From Streptomyces sp. NRRL B-24484 (GTDB taxonomy: Bacteria; Actinomycetota; Actinomycetes; Streptomycetales; Streptomycetaceae), in assembly GCF_000717715.1 (NCBI RefSeq), contig NZ_JOAI01000008.1, positions 1-64,000 on the forward strand: a DNA stretch of 64,000 nucleotides, in the 5' to 3' direction. Within the stretch, counting starts at the first letter, position 1, and the number at the start of each line of letters is the position of its first letter. The translations under genes and the position numbers were made by a program. Of this stretch, positions 16,958 through 25,696 are shown one piece after another. A model generated the notes under the pieces. It searched no databases. It saw only the letters and a list, made by a program, of their open reading frames with translations, and was not told where the DNA came from.

Positions 16958-18016
16958 TCACTCGTCTGCGTCCTCGTCCACCTCCATGCCGGCCGGGGCC
17001 TCCACTTCATAGGTCCCACCGGAGAACACCGCCTCAAGGGCGGCCCGGTCGCGGGCCGCGGCCCCCTTCACCTGGTGGTGGTAGGTGCCCTTCAGCTCCT
17101 CGGTCGACGCGTGACCCATGTAGAGCTGCACCGTGGACTCAGGCACGCCCTGATCGAGGGCGTGGGAGGCGAAGGTGTGACGGAGGTCGTGGAAGCGGAA
17201 GCCCTCGGGAAGGCCCGTCTCCTTCAGCGCCCTCTTGAACGTCTTGTAGAAGGCGTCCCGCCGGAAGAGCTTCCCCCGGGACGACCGGAAGAGAACGCGG
17301 TGACCGTCCGGCGTGGCCAACACGCCCTGAGTGCCAAGGTGCAGCAGCAGGGCCTTGCGAGCAAAGGCCGGCAGAGGAACTTCTCGCATGTGCGAGGTCG
17401 CGCTCTTGTTGTACTCGACCAGTCGAGCTTGCGACTTCACCTTGATGACCTGGCGGCGCACGACGAGCACGCCGGAATCGAAGTCGATGACGTCCTCGCA
17501 CAGGCCCAGGGCCTCACCAGAACGCAGGCCGCAGCCGACTCCGACCATGATCAGGGCCCGGGAGTGCGCGGGCATGGCCTGATGCAGAGCCCACACCTGC
17601 TCTCGCGTCGCCGGGACGAACCGCTTCTTCTTCACTTCGGGGAGGTCGATGTCCACGCACGGCGAGTGGAGCAGTACGCGCTTTCGGACGGCGCTGTTGA
17701 TGCAGGCCCGGAACGTCTTGTAGATCAGGTGCACCGTGCGGGGTGCCAGCCCCTTCGCCTTCAGCCCGTTGACCCACGCCTGTACGTGAGGCGTCTCGAT
17801 CCGGTGCAGGAGCATGCCGCCGAAGGCCGGCTGGATGTGCTTCCGGAGGTTGATCTCGTACGAGCCCTGAGTTCCCGGCCTCCGCTCCTTCGAGGTGATC
17901 CACTGCTGCGACCACTCCAGGAAGGTCGTCCGGAGGTGTCCCGGGCGGACGGCAACCCCCGGCGACGCGGCTTCGGGCACACGGCGCTCGTACGTCTCTT
18001 CTTCGGTGGTGTCCAC
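16958..18016 (-). CDS. Tyrosine recombinase (phage/ICE-type integrase)
   Basis: A 352-residue, apparently full-length integrase. The N-terminal SAM-like core-binding domain spans about residues 30-125 and the catalytic domain 140-325. Catalytic residues are visible: Arg in CGLRSGEA, the H-x-x-R of FHDLRHTF, the His in YMGHAS and the nucleophile Tyr in GTYHHQ. It starts at GTG with GGAGGAG upstream. The gene reads away from rnpB and is bracketed by 20-bp repeats of the rnpB end, so it probably recombines at that site. No excisionase, replication or transfer gene lies between the repeats. It may be a relic or the end of a larger island. Confidence 0.93.
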   Translation of the reverse strand: MDTTEEETYERRVPEAASPGVAVRPGHLRTTFLEWSQQWITSKERRPGTQGSYEINLRKHIQPAFGGMLLHRIETPHVQAWVNGLKAKGLAPRTVHLIYKTFRACINSAVRKRVLLHSPCVDIDLPEVKKKRFVPATREQVWALHQAMPAHSRALIMVGVGCGLRSGEALGLCEDVIDFDSGVLVVRRQVIKVKSQARLVEYNKSATSHMREVPLPAFARKALLLHLGTQGVLATPDGHRVLFRSSRGKLFRRDAFYKTFKRALKETGLPEGFRFHDLRHTFASHALDQGVPESTVQLYMGHASTEELKGTYHHQVKGAAARDRAALEAVFSGGTYEVEAPAGMEVDEDADE

Positions 18017-18196
18017 AGGTCACTCCTCCGTTCGCCCAGAGGCTCTAACGACCGACGGCCCCCGAGGTGGACAGAACCGCTGCGAGAGGCCACGCCCGAG
18101 CGGCCTCTCATCGCCACACGATCGCCGCACGACACCGAGAAACAGGCCGGGAAGGCTCGACCAGGCAGGAGTGCGAACGTCCTCCGGCGGACATGC

Positions 18197-18240
18197 AAAA
18201 GGCCCCCCGACCTGCATATTTGCAGGCCAGGGGGCCTTTT
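18197..18240. terminator. Bidirectional terminator after rnpB
   Basis: AAAAGGCCCCC (18197-18207) pairs with GGGGGCCTTTT (18230-18240), with an inner CCTGCA/TGCAGG stem. The run of A and T at the ends makes it an intrinsic terminator for both strands. It lies directly after the rnpB 3' end. It is probably supplied by the integrated element, because a different hairpin sits beside the other att copy. Confidence 0.75.
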
Positions 18241-18246
18241 GAGCCA

Positions 18247-18266
18247 GGCGACGGACGAGTCGGCCT
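18247..18266. repeat. att site copy (right), 3' strand of rnpB helix P1
   Basis: The 20 bases GGCGACGGACGAGTCGGCCT are shared exactly with 16925-16944. On the minus strand they are the last nucleotides of RNase P RNA and pair with the 5' end of the RNA (18647-18659) to form helix P1. Integration here keeps the RNA intact because the element supplies an identical end. Confidence 0.75.
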
Positions 18267-18661
18267 TATACGCCGGGTTCTGTCTCCCGGGTTGCTTGCG
18301 CGGCCCGGGGAGGCGGCCATCCATCTAGGGCTGCCGTTGCCGACAGCCTCGTGCGGTCCACCCGCGGACTCGGGCGAGCAGCCCTCGAACATCCGCGCAC
18401 GGCACCCCGAGGGGCACCGATCTTGACCTTGCTCCAGGTGGGGTTTACCGAGCCGGCCGAGTCACCTCGGTCGCTGGTGGTCTCTTACACCACCGTTTCA
18501 CCCTTACCCGCCGCCGAAGCGGTGGGCGGTCTGCTTTCTGTGGCACTGTCCCGCGGGTCACCCCGGGTGGGCGTTACCCACCACCCTGCTCTGTGGAGCC
18601 CGGACGTTCCTCGGCGGGCCCCGTGAAGGACCCGTCGCGACCGCCCGGCCGGCTCGTCCGC
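18247..18661 (-). ncRNA. rnpB: RNase P RNA, bacterial class A
   Basis: About 415 nt of M1-type RNA, the catalytic subunit that trims tRNA 5' leaders. Conserved blocks read on the minus strand are GAGGAACGTCCGGGCTCCAC (about 18612-18593, CR-I/P4), the ACAGNAA block, GGTGTAAGAGACCACC, GGTAAACCCC and AGAACCCGGCGTATA near the 3' end. GGACGAGCCGGCC (18659-18647) pairs with GGCCGACTCGTCC (18265-18253) to form P1. Ends are placed by P1 and are good to a few bases. The 3' end is the integration site of the adjacent recombinase. The gene begins about 10 bases after the MFS stop codon. Confidence 0.97.
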
Positions 18662-18669
18662 CGTAGTGG

Positions 18670-20196
18670 TCATCGTAGCCGCTCGGGCGCCCCGCCCGGC
18701 ACACCGGCCCGGGCCGGGTCGAGCCGGGCGGCGACCCGGGCGGCGCTCGCCGCGGCCCGCGGTGTGGTGGTGGCCAGGCCCAGTCCGATCACGGCGAGGC
18801 CGAGCGCGGTGACGATCCACCAGCCGGCGTGGCTGGCCTCCGCGAAGCCGGCGGCGACCGGGCCGGCCAGCGCCGAGGTGACCACCGTGCCGATCACCGC
18901 CACGCCCAGCGACTGGCCGACCGAGCGGCTGGTCGAGGCGACCGCGGCGGCCACCCCCGCCTGGGCGAGCGGCATGCCGGAGACCGCCGAGTTGGTGATC
19001 GGCGCGTTCACCAGCCCGAAGCCGAGTCCGAAGAGCGCGTAGGCGCCGAGCACCAGCGCGGGCGGCGAGTCCGCGGCCACCCGGGTCAGCAGCAGCCCGC
19101 TGGCGGCCAGTGCGGCGCCCGCGCAGACCAGCGGCATCCGCGGCCCGGAGCGTCCGACGATCCGCCCGGACACCGGTGCGAAGACCAGCATCATCACGGC
19201 CATCGGCAGCGTGAACAGCCCGGCCTGCACCGGGTCGTAGCCGCGCACCTCCTGCAGGTACAGCGCGTTGAGGAAGAGGAAGCCGCCGAGCGAGGCGAAC
19301 GCGCAGACCGCGGTGACGGTGGCGCCGCCGAACGGGATGCTGGCGAAGAACCGCGGGTCGATCAGCGGCTCGCGCACCCGCGACTCCCAGATCGGCAGCA
19401 GGACGAGCGCGCCCAGTGCCACCCCGGCCAGCGCCAGGATCAGCGGGGAGGTCCAGCCGTGGCCGGGGCCCTCGATGATCGCGGCGGTACCGCAGCCGAG
19501 CAGCAGCATCATCAGCACCTGGCCGACCGGGTCGAGCCGGCGCGGCCGCGGCGAGCGGGACTCGGGCACGTACCGCACGGTCAGCACGAAGGCGGCGAGG
19601 CCGATCGGCACGTTGACCAGGAAGATCGCCGGCCAGCCCGCGCTGTCCACCAGGAAGCCGCCGATCAGCGGGCCGAGCGCCATCGAGATGCCGACCACGC
19701 CGCCCCAGACGCCGATCGCCTGGGCCCGCTCCCGGGGGTTCGTGAAGGTGTTGGTGATGATCGACATCGCCACCGGGTTGAGCATCGAGCCGCCGACCGC
19801 CTGCAGGCCGCGGAAGGCGATCAGCCAGCCCAGGCTCGGCGCGAGGCTGCACAGCAGCGAGCCGAGGACGAAGACCAACAGGCCGGTCAGGAAGATCCGC
19901 CGCCGGCCGACGCGGTCGGCCACCGATCCGGAGAGCATCAGCAGCGCGGCGAGCACCAGCGTGTAGGCGTCGATCACCCACTGCAGGCCGGAGGCTGGCG
20001 CGCCGAGGTCGTGCTGGACGGCCGGCAGCGCGACGTTCACCACGGTGGTGTCGAGGCTGACGATGAACAGGCTGAGACAGCAGACCGCCAGGACGAGCAG
20101 GCGGCGGCGCCGGTCGCCCGCGGGGGCGGGCGGACGGGCGGCGGGGCCGTCGTAGCCGGGACCGGGCGACGGCGGGACGGGTCGGCTCAGGGACAC
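18670..20196 (-). CDS. MFS drug exporter, DHA2/EmrB type (14 TM)
   Basis: About 508 residues with a short cytoplasmic Pro-rich N-terminus and 14 predicted membrane helices. Motif A is GSVADRVGRRR, motif C-like glycines occur in ALGPLIGG, and LDTTVVNVALP in TM1 is the DHA2 signature. It would export drugs or metabolites by proton antiport. GTG 20196 lies just after the RNB stop; a GTG at 20247 would overlap that gene by 44 bases. The last codons and stop overlap the likely -10 of rnpB. It may share a transcript with the RNB gene. Confidence 0.9.
   Translation of the reverse strand: MSLSRPVPPSPGPGYDGPAARPPAPAGDRRRRLLVLAVCCLSLFIVSLDTTVVNVALPAVQHDLGAPASGLQWVIDAYTLVLAALLMLSGSVADRVGRRRIFLTGLLVFVLGSLLCSLAPSLGWLIAFRGLQAVGGSMLNPVAMSIITNTFTNPRERAQAIGVWGGVVGISMALGPLIGGFLVDSAGWPAIFLVNVPIGLAAFVLTVRYVPESRSPRPRRLDPVGQVLMMLLLGCGTAAIIEGPGHGWTSPLILALAGVALGALVLLPIWESRVREPLIDPRFFASIPFGGATVTAVCAFASLGGFLFLNALYLQEVRGYDPVQAGLFTLPMAVMMLVFAPVSGRIVGRSGPRMPLVCAGAALAASGLLLTRVAADSPPALVLGAYALFGLGFGLVNAPITNSAVSGMPLAQAGVAAAVASTSRSVGQSLGVAVIGTVVTSALAGPVAAGFAEASHAGWWIVTALGLAVIGLGLATTTPRAAASAARVAARLDPARAGVPGGAPERLR
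18672..18677 (-). promoter_or_regulatory. Likely -10 element of rnpB overlapping the MFS stop codon
   Basis: On the minus strand TACGAT lies about 11-12 bases before the inferred 5' end of rnpB, where a -10 should be. The hexamer overlaps the last two codons and the first base of the TGA of the MFS gene. No convincing -35 was found in the GC-rich 3' end of that gene. Confidence 0.4.
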
Positions 20197-20203
20197 GGGC
20201 GGC

Positions 20204-21652
20204 TCACACGGGTGCGAAGCGGACGGTTCGGGTGGTGGGATCGGCACTGGTGAGGCGGACGCGGATGCGTTCGCCGAGCGGCAGCCCGGTCCCCTCGCCG
20301 TCGCACTTGGCGACGACGGCGGGATCGGCGAGCTGAACGGTTCCGCGGGCGGGCCTGCGCTCGTCGACGTCGATCACCACGGCGTCGAAGTCCTCGCCCT
20401 CGCGGCCCCGCAGCACCTCGGCCTCGATCAGGTCGACGCAGGCCCGCTCGACCTCGTGGGCCCGCCGGTCGCCGCGCTCCATCTCCCCGGGCACGTCGAG
20501 CAGCTCGTCCCGGACCCAGTCGGGCACGTCGGTGCCGCCGGCGACCGCCACGCAGATCTCCTGCGCGTACCGGTCGGCGAGGCGGCGCAGCGGCGCGGTG
20601 CAGTGCGCGTACGGCGCGGCGAGCGCGGCGTGGCCCGGGTCGGCGGGCGGCGGCACGCCCCGGGCCGCGTCGAAGGCGTGGTAGCCGGCGCCGCGCAGCA
20701 GGCCGGTGCACTCCTCCAGGAAGGCGGCGTTGCGGGTGTCCGCGGGGTCGAGCGAGCGGATCAGCCCGGGGTAGGTGGTGGACTCGGGCCAGTCCACGCC
20801 GAGCGCCCGGGCGACCCGGCGCAGCCGGGCGTAGGCGGCCTCGGGGGCGGTGGGCAGGGTGCGGAGCAGGCCGGTGCCGGCGTCGAGCATGAGGTCGGCG
20901 GCGGCCATGCCGGTGAGGAGCGAGATCTGCGCGTTCCAGGCGTCGGCCGGGCGCGGGGCGCGGTAGACGAGCCGGTAGCCGCCGTCGGCCGGTTCGACCT
21001 CCTGCTCGGGGACGGGCAGGCTGATGCCGCCGCGGGCGGCCTCCTGCTGTTCGCGCAGCCGTCCGATCTCGGCGAGGAGCCGGAGCTGCTCGTCGGCCGT
21101 GCCGGCGTCGAACGCCTCCTGGACGCCCGCGTAGTCCAGCCGGCGGCGGGAGCGGACCTGGGCGCGGCGGACGTCGGCGAGCACCACGGCGCCGTCCGCG
21201 TCCAGGTCGATCTGCCAGAGCACCGCGGGGCGCAGCCGTCCCGGCAGCAGGCTGGCCGCGTCCTCGGAGATCCGGGGCGGGTGCAGCGGCACCCGGACGT
21301 CCGGGAAGTAGAGGGTCTGCACCCGGCGGCGGGCCTCGGCCTCCACCGCCCCGCCCGGGACGACGAACGCGGCGACGTCGGCGATCGCGTAGTGGACGCG
21401 GTAGCCGCCGTCGCGGCGGGCCAGGTGCATCGCCTGGTCGAGGTCGAGGGAGTCCGGGGGGTCGAGGGTGAACAGCTCCAGGTCGGTCGCGTCGGCGTCC
21501 GGCAGTCGGGGGACGGCGGCCGCGCGGTCCGCCTCGGCGAGCACCTCGGCGGGCCAGTCGGTGCGGATCTCCAGCCGGCTGCGCAGCTCGGCGAGCTCGG
21601 TGTTGATCCGGGCGGTGTCGGCGGTGCGGACACTCAGTTGTCGACGCGGCAT
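20204..21652 (-). CDS. RNB-domain 3'-5' exoribonuclease (RNase II/R-like, short form)
   Basis: A 482-residue protein with an RNB catalytic domain. The active-site stretch D-PPDSLDLDQAMHL followed by VHYAIADVAAFV matches the RNase II family, which degrades RNA processively from the 3' end. The usual DLDDA reads DLDQA, so one of the four acidic metal ligands is Gln. The key aspartates remain, and I recall the same change in other actinobacterial short RNB proteins. There is no clear C-terminal S1 domain. The start is ATG 21652 (MPRRQLSV). The YaaA gene diverges 190 bases away. Confidence 0.88.
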   Translation of the reverse strand: MPRRQLSVRTADTARINTELAELRSRLEIRTDWPAEVLAEADRAAAVPRLPDADATDLELFTLDPPDSLDLDQAMHLARRDGGYRVHYAIADVAAFVVPGGAVEAEARRRVQTLYFPDVRVPLHPPRISEDAASLLPGRLRPAVLWQIDLDADGAVVLADVRRAQVRSRRRLDYAGVQEAFDAGTADEQLRLLAEIGRLREQQEAARGGISLPVPEQEVEPADGGYRLVYRAPRPADAWNAQISLLTGMAAADLMLDAGTGLLRTLPTAPEAAYARLRRVARALGVDWPESTTYPGLIRSLDPADTRNAAFLEECTGLLRGAGYHAFDAARGVPPPADPGHAALAAPYAHCTAPLRRLADRYAQEICVAVAGGTDVPDWVRDELLDVPGEMERGDRRAHEVERACVDLIEAEVLRGREGEDFDAVVIDVDERRPARGTVQLADPAVVAKCDGEGTGLPLGERIRVRLTSADPTTRTVRFAPV

Positions 21653-21842
21653 GACCGCAGCGTAAGCGGGCCCGCACCGGCGGGCCCGTCGGGCGCGTCC
21701 CGTCCGGTGGTCAGAGGCGGTGCGGCGGTGCGGCAGGGAGTTGACGCCCGGCGGGGGCGGAGGGTGGACGGCTTCGGGGTGGGCTGCCGGTCGCCAGTAC
21801 AGTGGCGGGGTCCGCTGCCACAAAGTGTTGAGGAGTTCCGCC

Positions 21843-22643
21843 GTGCTGGTCCTGTTGCCGCCCTCGGAGGGGAAGGCCGCGTCGGCGGAGGGGGCACCGG
21901 TCGACCTGGGGGCGCTGTCGCTGCCGGGGCTGACCACGGCGCGGCGGGCCGTGCTCGACGCACTCGTCGGGCTCTGCCGCGGCGACGGGGACACCGCCGC
22001 CGAGGTGCTCGGGCTGTCCCCGGGGCTGCGTGGCGAGATCGCGCGCAACACCGGGCTGACCACGGCCGGGGCGCTGCCGGCCGGCGAGGTGTACACCGGT
22101 GTGCTCTTCGACAACCTGGGCCTCGCCAAGCTCGACCAGGAGGCCTACGGGCGGGCGGAGCGGACGCTGCTGGTCTTCTCCGGCCTGTGGGGGGCCGTGC
22201 GGATCGGCGACCGGATCCCGCCGTACCGGTGCTCGATGGGGGTGAAGCTTCCGCCGCTCGGCGCACTCGGGGCGTACTGGCGGGCCGCCACCGCGGAGGT
22301 CCTGCCGGAGGCGGCGGGGGCGGGGCTGGTGCTCGACCTGCGGAGTTCCGCGTACGCGGCGGCGTGGAAGCCGACCGGGGAGGTCGCGGGGCGGACGGCG
22401 ACCGTGCGGGTGCTGCACGAGCGCGAGGTCGGCGGCGAACTCAAGCGGTCGGTGGTCAGCCACTTCAACAAGGCCACCAAGGGGCGCATCGTCCGGGACC
22501 TGCTGAACGCGGGCGCCGAACCCGCCACCCCCGGCGAACTCGTGGACGCCCTCGCCGACCTGGGCCACCGCGTCGAGGTCTCCGCCCCCGGCACCGCCCG
22601 CCGCCCCTGGCAGCTCGACGTCGTCGTCACCGAGATCCACTAG
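21843..22643 (+). CDS. yaaA: Peroxide stress protein YaaA (DUF328)
   Basis: A 266-residue member of the YaaA family. In E. coli it lowers free iron and protects DNA during hydrogen peroxide stress; the fold binds DNA. Family motifs seen are LLPPSEGK at the N-terminus, LFSGLWG..R..D.IPPYR, and the C-terminal SHFNKATKG block. GTG 21843 has GAGGAG upstream. It stands alone between the divergent RNB gene and the convergent RNase H gene. Its role here is taken from the family. Confidence 0.9.
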   Translation: MLVLLPPSEGKAASAEGAPVDLGALSLPGLTTARRAVLDALVGLCRGDGDTAAEVLGLSPGLRGEIARNTGLTTAGALPAGEVYTGVLFDNLGLAKLDQEAYGRAERTLLVFSGLWGAVRIGDRIPPYRCSMGVKLPPLGALGAYWRAATAEVLPEAAGAGLVLDLRSSAYAAAWKPTGEVAGRTATVRVLHEREVGGELKRSVVSHFNKATKGRIVRDLLNAGAEPATPGELVDALADLGHRVEVSAPGTARRPWQLDVVVTEIH

Positions 22644-22923
22644 GCGCGGCGGGCAGCACGCAAGGGGCGCCCGGTGCGGATGGCCGAGCCGATCAGCGGA
22701 CGGCTGGGCCGGTCAGAGGCGCTGGGGGCACCTCCCGGCCGAAGGCCGGCTGCGGAACTGCGCAATTCGGAATCGGCGTGCTTTGCGGGTTCGGCCGACC
22801 CCGGACTGCGCAGTTCCCCGCGCCCCTGATTGACCTCGCCGTGCCTGCAGAGTGAGCCCGCCCCGGACTGTGCAGTTCCGCCCCCAGCGGCCCTGACCGG
22901 ACTCTCCCTACGGGCAGGCAGCC
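22644..22923. other. Intergenic spacer with dispersed inverted repeats
   Basis: This 280-base spacer between two convergent genes has no convincing gene. It contains three versions of an ACTGCGCAGTTCC-type word: 22756-22768, 22805-22827 (continuing CCGCGCCCCT) and 22867-22879. The first and second are in opposite orientation. The same arrangement is at 39131-39241. Confidence 0.6.
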
Positions 22924-24078
22924 TCAGCGGAGGTGGCTGGTGTCGTTGAGGAGGCGGAGGGAGGCGTTGCCGTCGGTGTAGTACTGGACGGCGCAGAGGG
23001 AGGCCGCGGAGAGCTCCATCCGGTAGACCGCGTCGGGCGGGGCGCCGAGGGCGAGCCGGACGAGGGTCTTGATGGGGCTCACGTGGGAGACGACGAGGAC
23101 CGTCCGGCCGGGGTGGCGGGCGAGGATCTTGTCGCGGGCGACGCCCGTCCGGTGGGCGAGGGAGGCGAAGCTCTCGCTGCTGCCGGTCGGCCGGGCCTTG
23201 GCGGAGGCCAGCCAGGCGTTCAGGTCGTCGGGGTACTGCTGCTGCACCTCGGCGAAGGTGAGGCCCTCCCAGGCACCGAAGTCGAGCTCCCGCAGGCCGT
23301 CCTCGATCCGGACGTCGAGCCCGAGCCGCCGGGCGACGGCCTCCGCGGTCTCGCGGGTGCGCCGCATGGGCGAGCTGACGACCGCCTGGACGCTGCCGCG
23401 GGCGGCGAGCGCCTCGGCGACCCGTTCGGCCTGCCAGCGGCCCTTCTCGGAGAGTTCGGGGTCGGTGCCGCCGCTGCCGGAGAAGCGCTTCTGCGGGGTG
23501 AGGGCGGTCTCGCCGTGCCGGAGCAAAACGAAGGTGCTGGGGGTGCCGAGGTCGGCGGGGGCGGCCCAGCCGGCGCGGGGGGCGGCCGGTTCGGGCAGCG
23601 GCTCCTCGACCGGGGCGGCCGGGACGGCGGAGGCCGCGGCGGCCCGGGGCGCCCACTGGCGGCCGGCCCGGCCGGCGTCCATGGCCTCGTTGGCGAGCCG
23701 GTCGGCGTCCTTGTTCCGCTCGCGCGGGATCCAGGTGTAGGCGACCTGGGCCCGCGGGAAGACGGTGCGGGCCTCGGCGGCCAGCGGCTGCATGTCGGGG
23801 TGCTTGATCTTCCAGCGGCCGGACATCTGCTCGACGACGAGCTTGGAGTCCATCCGGACGTCGACGGAGGCGTCCGGGTCGAGGCCGTGGGCGGCCCGCA
23901 GGCCGGCGATCAGGCCGCGGTACTCGGCCACGTTGTTGGTGGCGTGGCCGATGAACTCCGCGGCCTCGGCGATGATCGCACCGGTGTCGGCGTCGCGGAC
24001 GACGGCGCCGTAGCCGGCCGGCCCCGGGTTGCCCCGGGAGCCGCCGTCGGCCTCGACGATGAACCTGCGGGGGGACAC
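22924..24078 (-). CDS. Bifunctional RNase HI / acid (alpha-ribazole) phosphatase
   Basis: A 384-residue fusion. Residues 1-135 are RNase H type I with FIVEADGGSRGNPGP, NNVAEYRGL and the later MDSK and RNKDADRLAN residues. After an Ala/Pro linker, residues 180-380 are a phosphoglycerate-mutase-like domain with FVLLRHGETALTPQKRFSG, SSPMRRTRETAE and VSHVSPIK. In mycobacteria (Rv2228c type) the fusion removes RNA from RNA-DNA hybrids, and its phosphatase part acts in cobalamin synthesis (CobC-like). It is the last gene of a three-gene operon, five bases after the zinc-ribbon gene. Confidence 0.94.
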   Translation of the reverse strand: MSPRRFIVEADGGSRGNPGPAGYGAVVRDADTGAIIAEAAEFIGHATNNVAEYRGLIAGLRAAHGLDPDASVDVRMDSKLVVEQMSGRWKIKHPDMQPLAAEARTVFPRAQVAYTWIPRERNKDADRLANEAMDAGRAGRQWAPRAAAASAVPAAPVEEPLPEPAAPRAGWAAPADLGTPSTFVLLRHGETALTPQKRFSGSGGTDPELSEKGRWQAERVAEALAARGSVQAVVSSPMRRTRETAEAVARRLGLDVRIEDGLRELDFGAWEGLTFAEVQQQYPDDLNAWLASAKARPTGSSESFASLAHRTGVARDKILARHPGRTVLVVSHVSPIKTLVRLALGAPPDAVYRMELSAASLCAVQYYTDGNASLRLLNDTSHLR

Positions 24079-24083
24079 GCCGC

Positions 24084-24827
24084 TCAGACGCCCGACTCGG
24101 CGGTGCGCACCAGGATGCGGCCGCAGTTCTCGCAGCGGACGACCGCGTCGGCCGGCTCGGCCTTGATGGCGTTGAGGTCGGTGATGGCGAACTCGACCCG
24201 GCAGCCCTCGCAGCGGCGCTGCTGCAGGCGGGCCGCGCCGACGCCGCCCTGCTGCTCGCGCAGGCGGGTGTAGAGCTTGAGCAGGTCGGCGGGGATCACC
24301 TTGGCGACGGTCTCGCGGTCGCGGGCGGTCTTCTCGACCTCGGCGTCGATCTCGCCCCAGGCGGCGTCGCGGCGCTCCTCGGCCTCCTTGAGGACGACCT
24401 CGGAGTGCTGCAGACGGGCCGTCAGCTCGGTGACCCGGTCGTGGGCGGACTCCAGGCGCTCCATGACCTCCAGGACGACGTCCTCCAGGTCGGACTGGCG
24501 CTTGGCGAGCGAGCCGATCTCGTGCTGGAGGTTCTCCAGGTCCTTCGGGGAGGCGACGGTGCCGGAGTCCATCCGCTGCTGGTTGCGGGCGGCGCGGGCA
24601 CGGACCTGCTCGACGTCCTGCTCGGCCTTGGTCTGCTCGCGGGTGGTGTCGGAGAGCTGGGCCTGGGCGGCGACGACCAGGTCCTTGAGGGCGGTGTGGT
24701 CGGCTCCGGCCTTCTCGATCTCGGAGAGCTCGGGCAGGCTGCGGCGCCGGTGGGCCAGCTGGTCCAGGCGGGAGTCGATGGCCTGCAGGTCGAGCAGGCG
24801 GATCTGGTCGGCGGGCGCGGCGTTCAA
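24084..24827 (-). CDS. C4-type zinc-ribbon coiled-coil protein
   Basis: A 247-residue cytoplasmic protein. A long coiled coil (about 5-190) of charged heptads is followed by a C4 zinc ribbon, CEGC ... CENC, near the C-terminus. It belongs to a conserved actinobacterial family of unproven function, proposed to bind nucleic acids. The likely start is TTG 24827 with AGGAG seven bases upstream. It lies between Nif3 and the RNase H gene in a conserved operon, which suggests a role in nucleic acid metabolism. Confidence 0.9.
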   Translation of the reverse strand: MNAAPADQIRLLDLQAIDSRLDQLAHRRRSLPELSEIEKAGADHTALKDLVVAAQAQLSDTTREQTKAEQDVEQVRARAARNQQRMDSGTVASPKDLENLQHEIGSLAKRQSDLEDVVLEVMERLESAHDRVTELTARLQHSEVVLKEAEERRDAAWGEIDAEVEKTARDRETVAKVIPADLLKLYTRLREQQGGVGAARLQQRRCEGCRVEFAITDLNAIKAEPADAVVRCENCGRILVRTAESGV

Positions 24828-24859
24828 GCGGGAAGCTCCTGTGTGGAATCGATCAGGTG

Positions 24860-25696
24860 TCAGGCGGTGTACGGCATGGGGGCGTGCCCCGTCCACGGGT
24901 CGGTGACCAGGTGGGAGACCTTGGTCTCCAGTTGCCAGCCGTGCTTGCCGGCCGCCTCGTCCAGGGACCGGGCGGCGAGGTTCAGCCAGGGCCACTCGGT
25001 GGCCCAGTGGGCGGCGTCGACGAGGGCGGTCGGGGCGGCCTCGGACGCCTCGGAGGCGGGGTGGTGGCGCAGGTCGGCGGTGACGTAGGCGTCGACGCCC
25101 GCGGCGCGGACCTCGGCGAAGAAGGAGTCGCCGGAGCCGCCGCAGACGGCGACCCGGCCGATCGTCCGCTCCGGGTCGCCGGAGACGCGGACGCCGGTGG
25201 CGGTGGCGGGCAGTCCGGCGGCGACCTGCGCGGCGAACGCGGCGAGGGTCATCGGCTCGGGCAGCACGCCGATCCGGCCGCCGCCGCGGCGGCCGGCCGG
25301 GTCGGTCGGGTCGGGGACGAGCGGGCCGGTGACGCGCAGGCCGACGGCCTCGGCGAGGGCGTCCGAGACGCCGGGGTCGGCGTGGTCGGCGTTGGTGTGC
25401 GCGACGTGCAGGGCGATGCCCTGCCGGATCAGGGTGTGGACGACCCGGCCCTTGAAGGTGGTGGCGGCGACGCTGGTGGTGCCGCGCAGGTAGAGGGGGT
25501 GGTGGGTGACGACCAGGTCGGCGCCCCACGCGACGGCCTCGTCGACCACCGGCTGCACCGGGTCGACGGCGAACAGCACCCGCCGGACCTCGGCCTCCGG
25601 GTCGCCGCAGACCAGCCCGACGGCGTCCCAGGACTCCGCCCACTGCGGCGGGTACAGCTCTTCGAGCGCGGTGATCACGTCGGACAGTTTCGGCAC
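24860..25696 (-). CDS. Nif3-like dinuclear metal-centre protein
   Basis: A 278-residue protein of the NIF3/YbgI family, hexameric rings with a two-metal site. Metal-binding motifs are the N-terminal ESWDAVGL, THHPLYL, HTNAD and the late DAAHWATE. The biochemical role of the family is unsettled; GTP cyclohydrolase-like and hydrolase roles have been proposed. It is the first gene of the operon with the zinc-ribbon and RNase H genes, with 32 bases to the next start. ATG 25696 is the natural start. Confidence 0.92.
   Translation of the reverse strand: MPKLSDVITALEELYPPQWAESWDAVGLVCGDPEAEVRRVLFAVDPVQPVVDEAVAWGADLVVTHHPLYLRGTTSVAATTFKGRVVHTLIRQGIALHVAHTNADHADPGVSDALAEAVGLRVTGPLVPDPTDPAGRRGGGRIGVLPEPMTLAAFAAQVAAGLPATATGVRVSGDPERTIGRVAVCGGSGDSFFAEVRAAGVDAYVTADLRHHPASEASEAAPTALVDAAHWATEWPWLNLAARSLDEAAGKHGWQLETKVSHLVTDPWTGHAPMPYTA

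Noticed and set aside
16958..18016. Integrase as proof of a complete ICE or prophage
   Set aside because: No excisionase, replication, transfer or structural gene lies between the two att copies, so only an integrated remnant or island edge can be supported.
18084..18109. GAGAGGCC/GGCCTCTC hairpin upstream of the integrase
   Set aside because: It has a 10-base loop and no U-tract. It could be an arm-type binding site, but nothing supports a specific function.
14903..18328. 1141-codon plus-strand open frame
   Set aside because: It crosses the SDR, dehydratase, palindrome, the opposite-strand integrase and rnpB without any domain. It is a consequence of high GC content.
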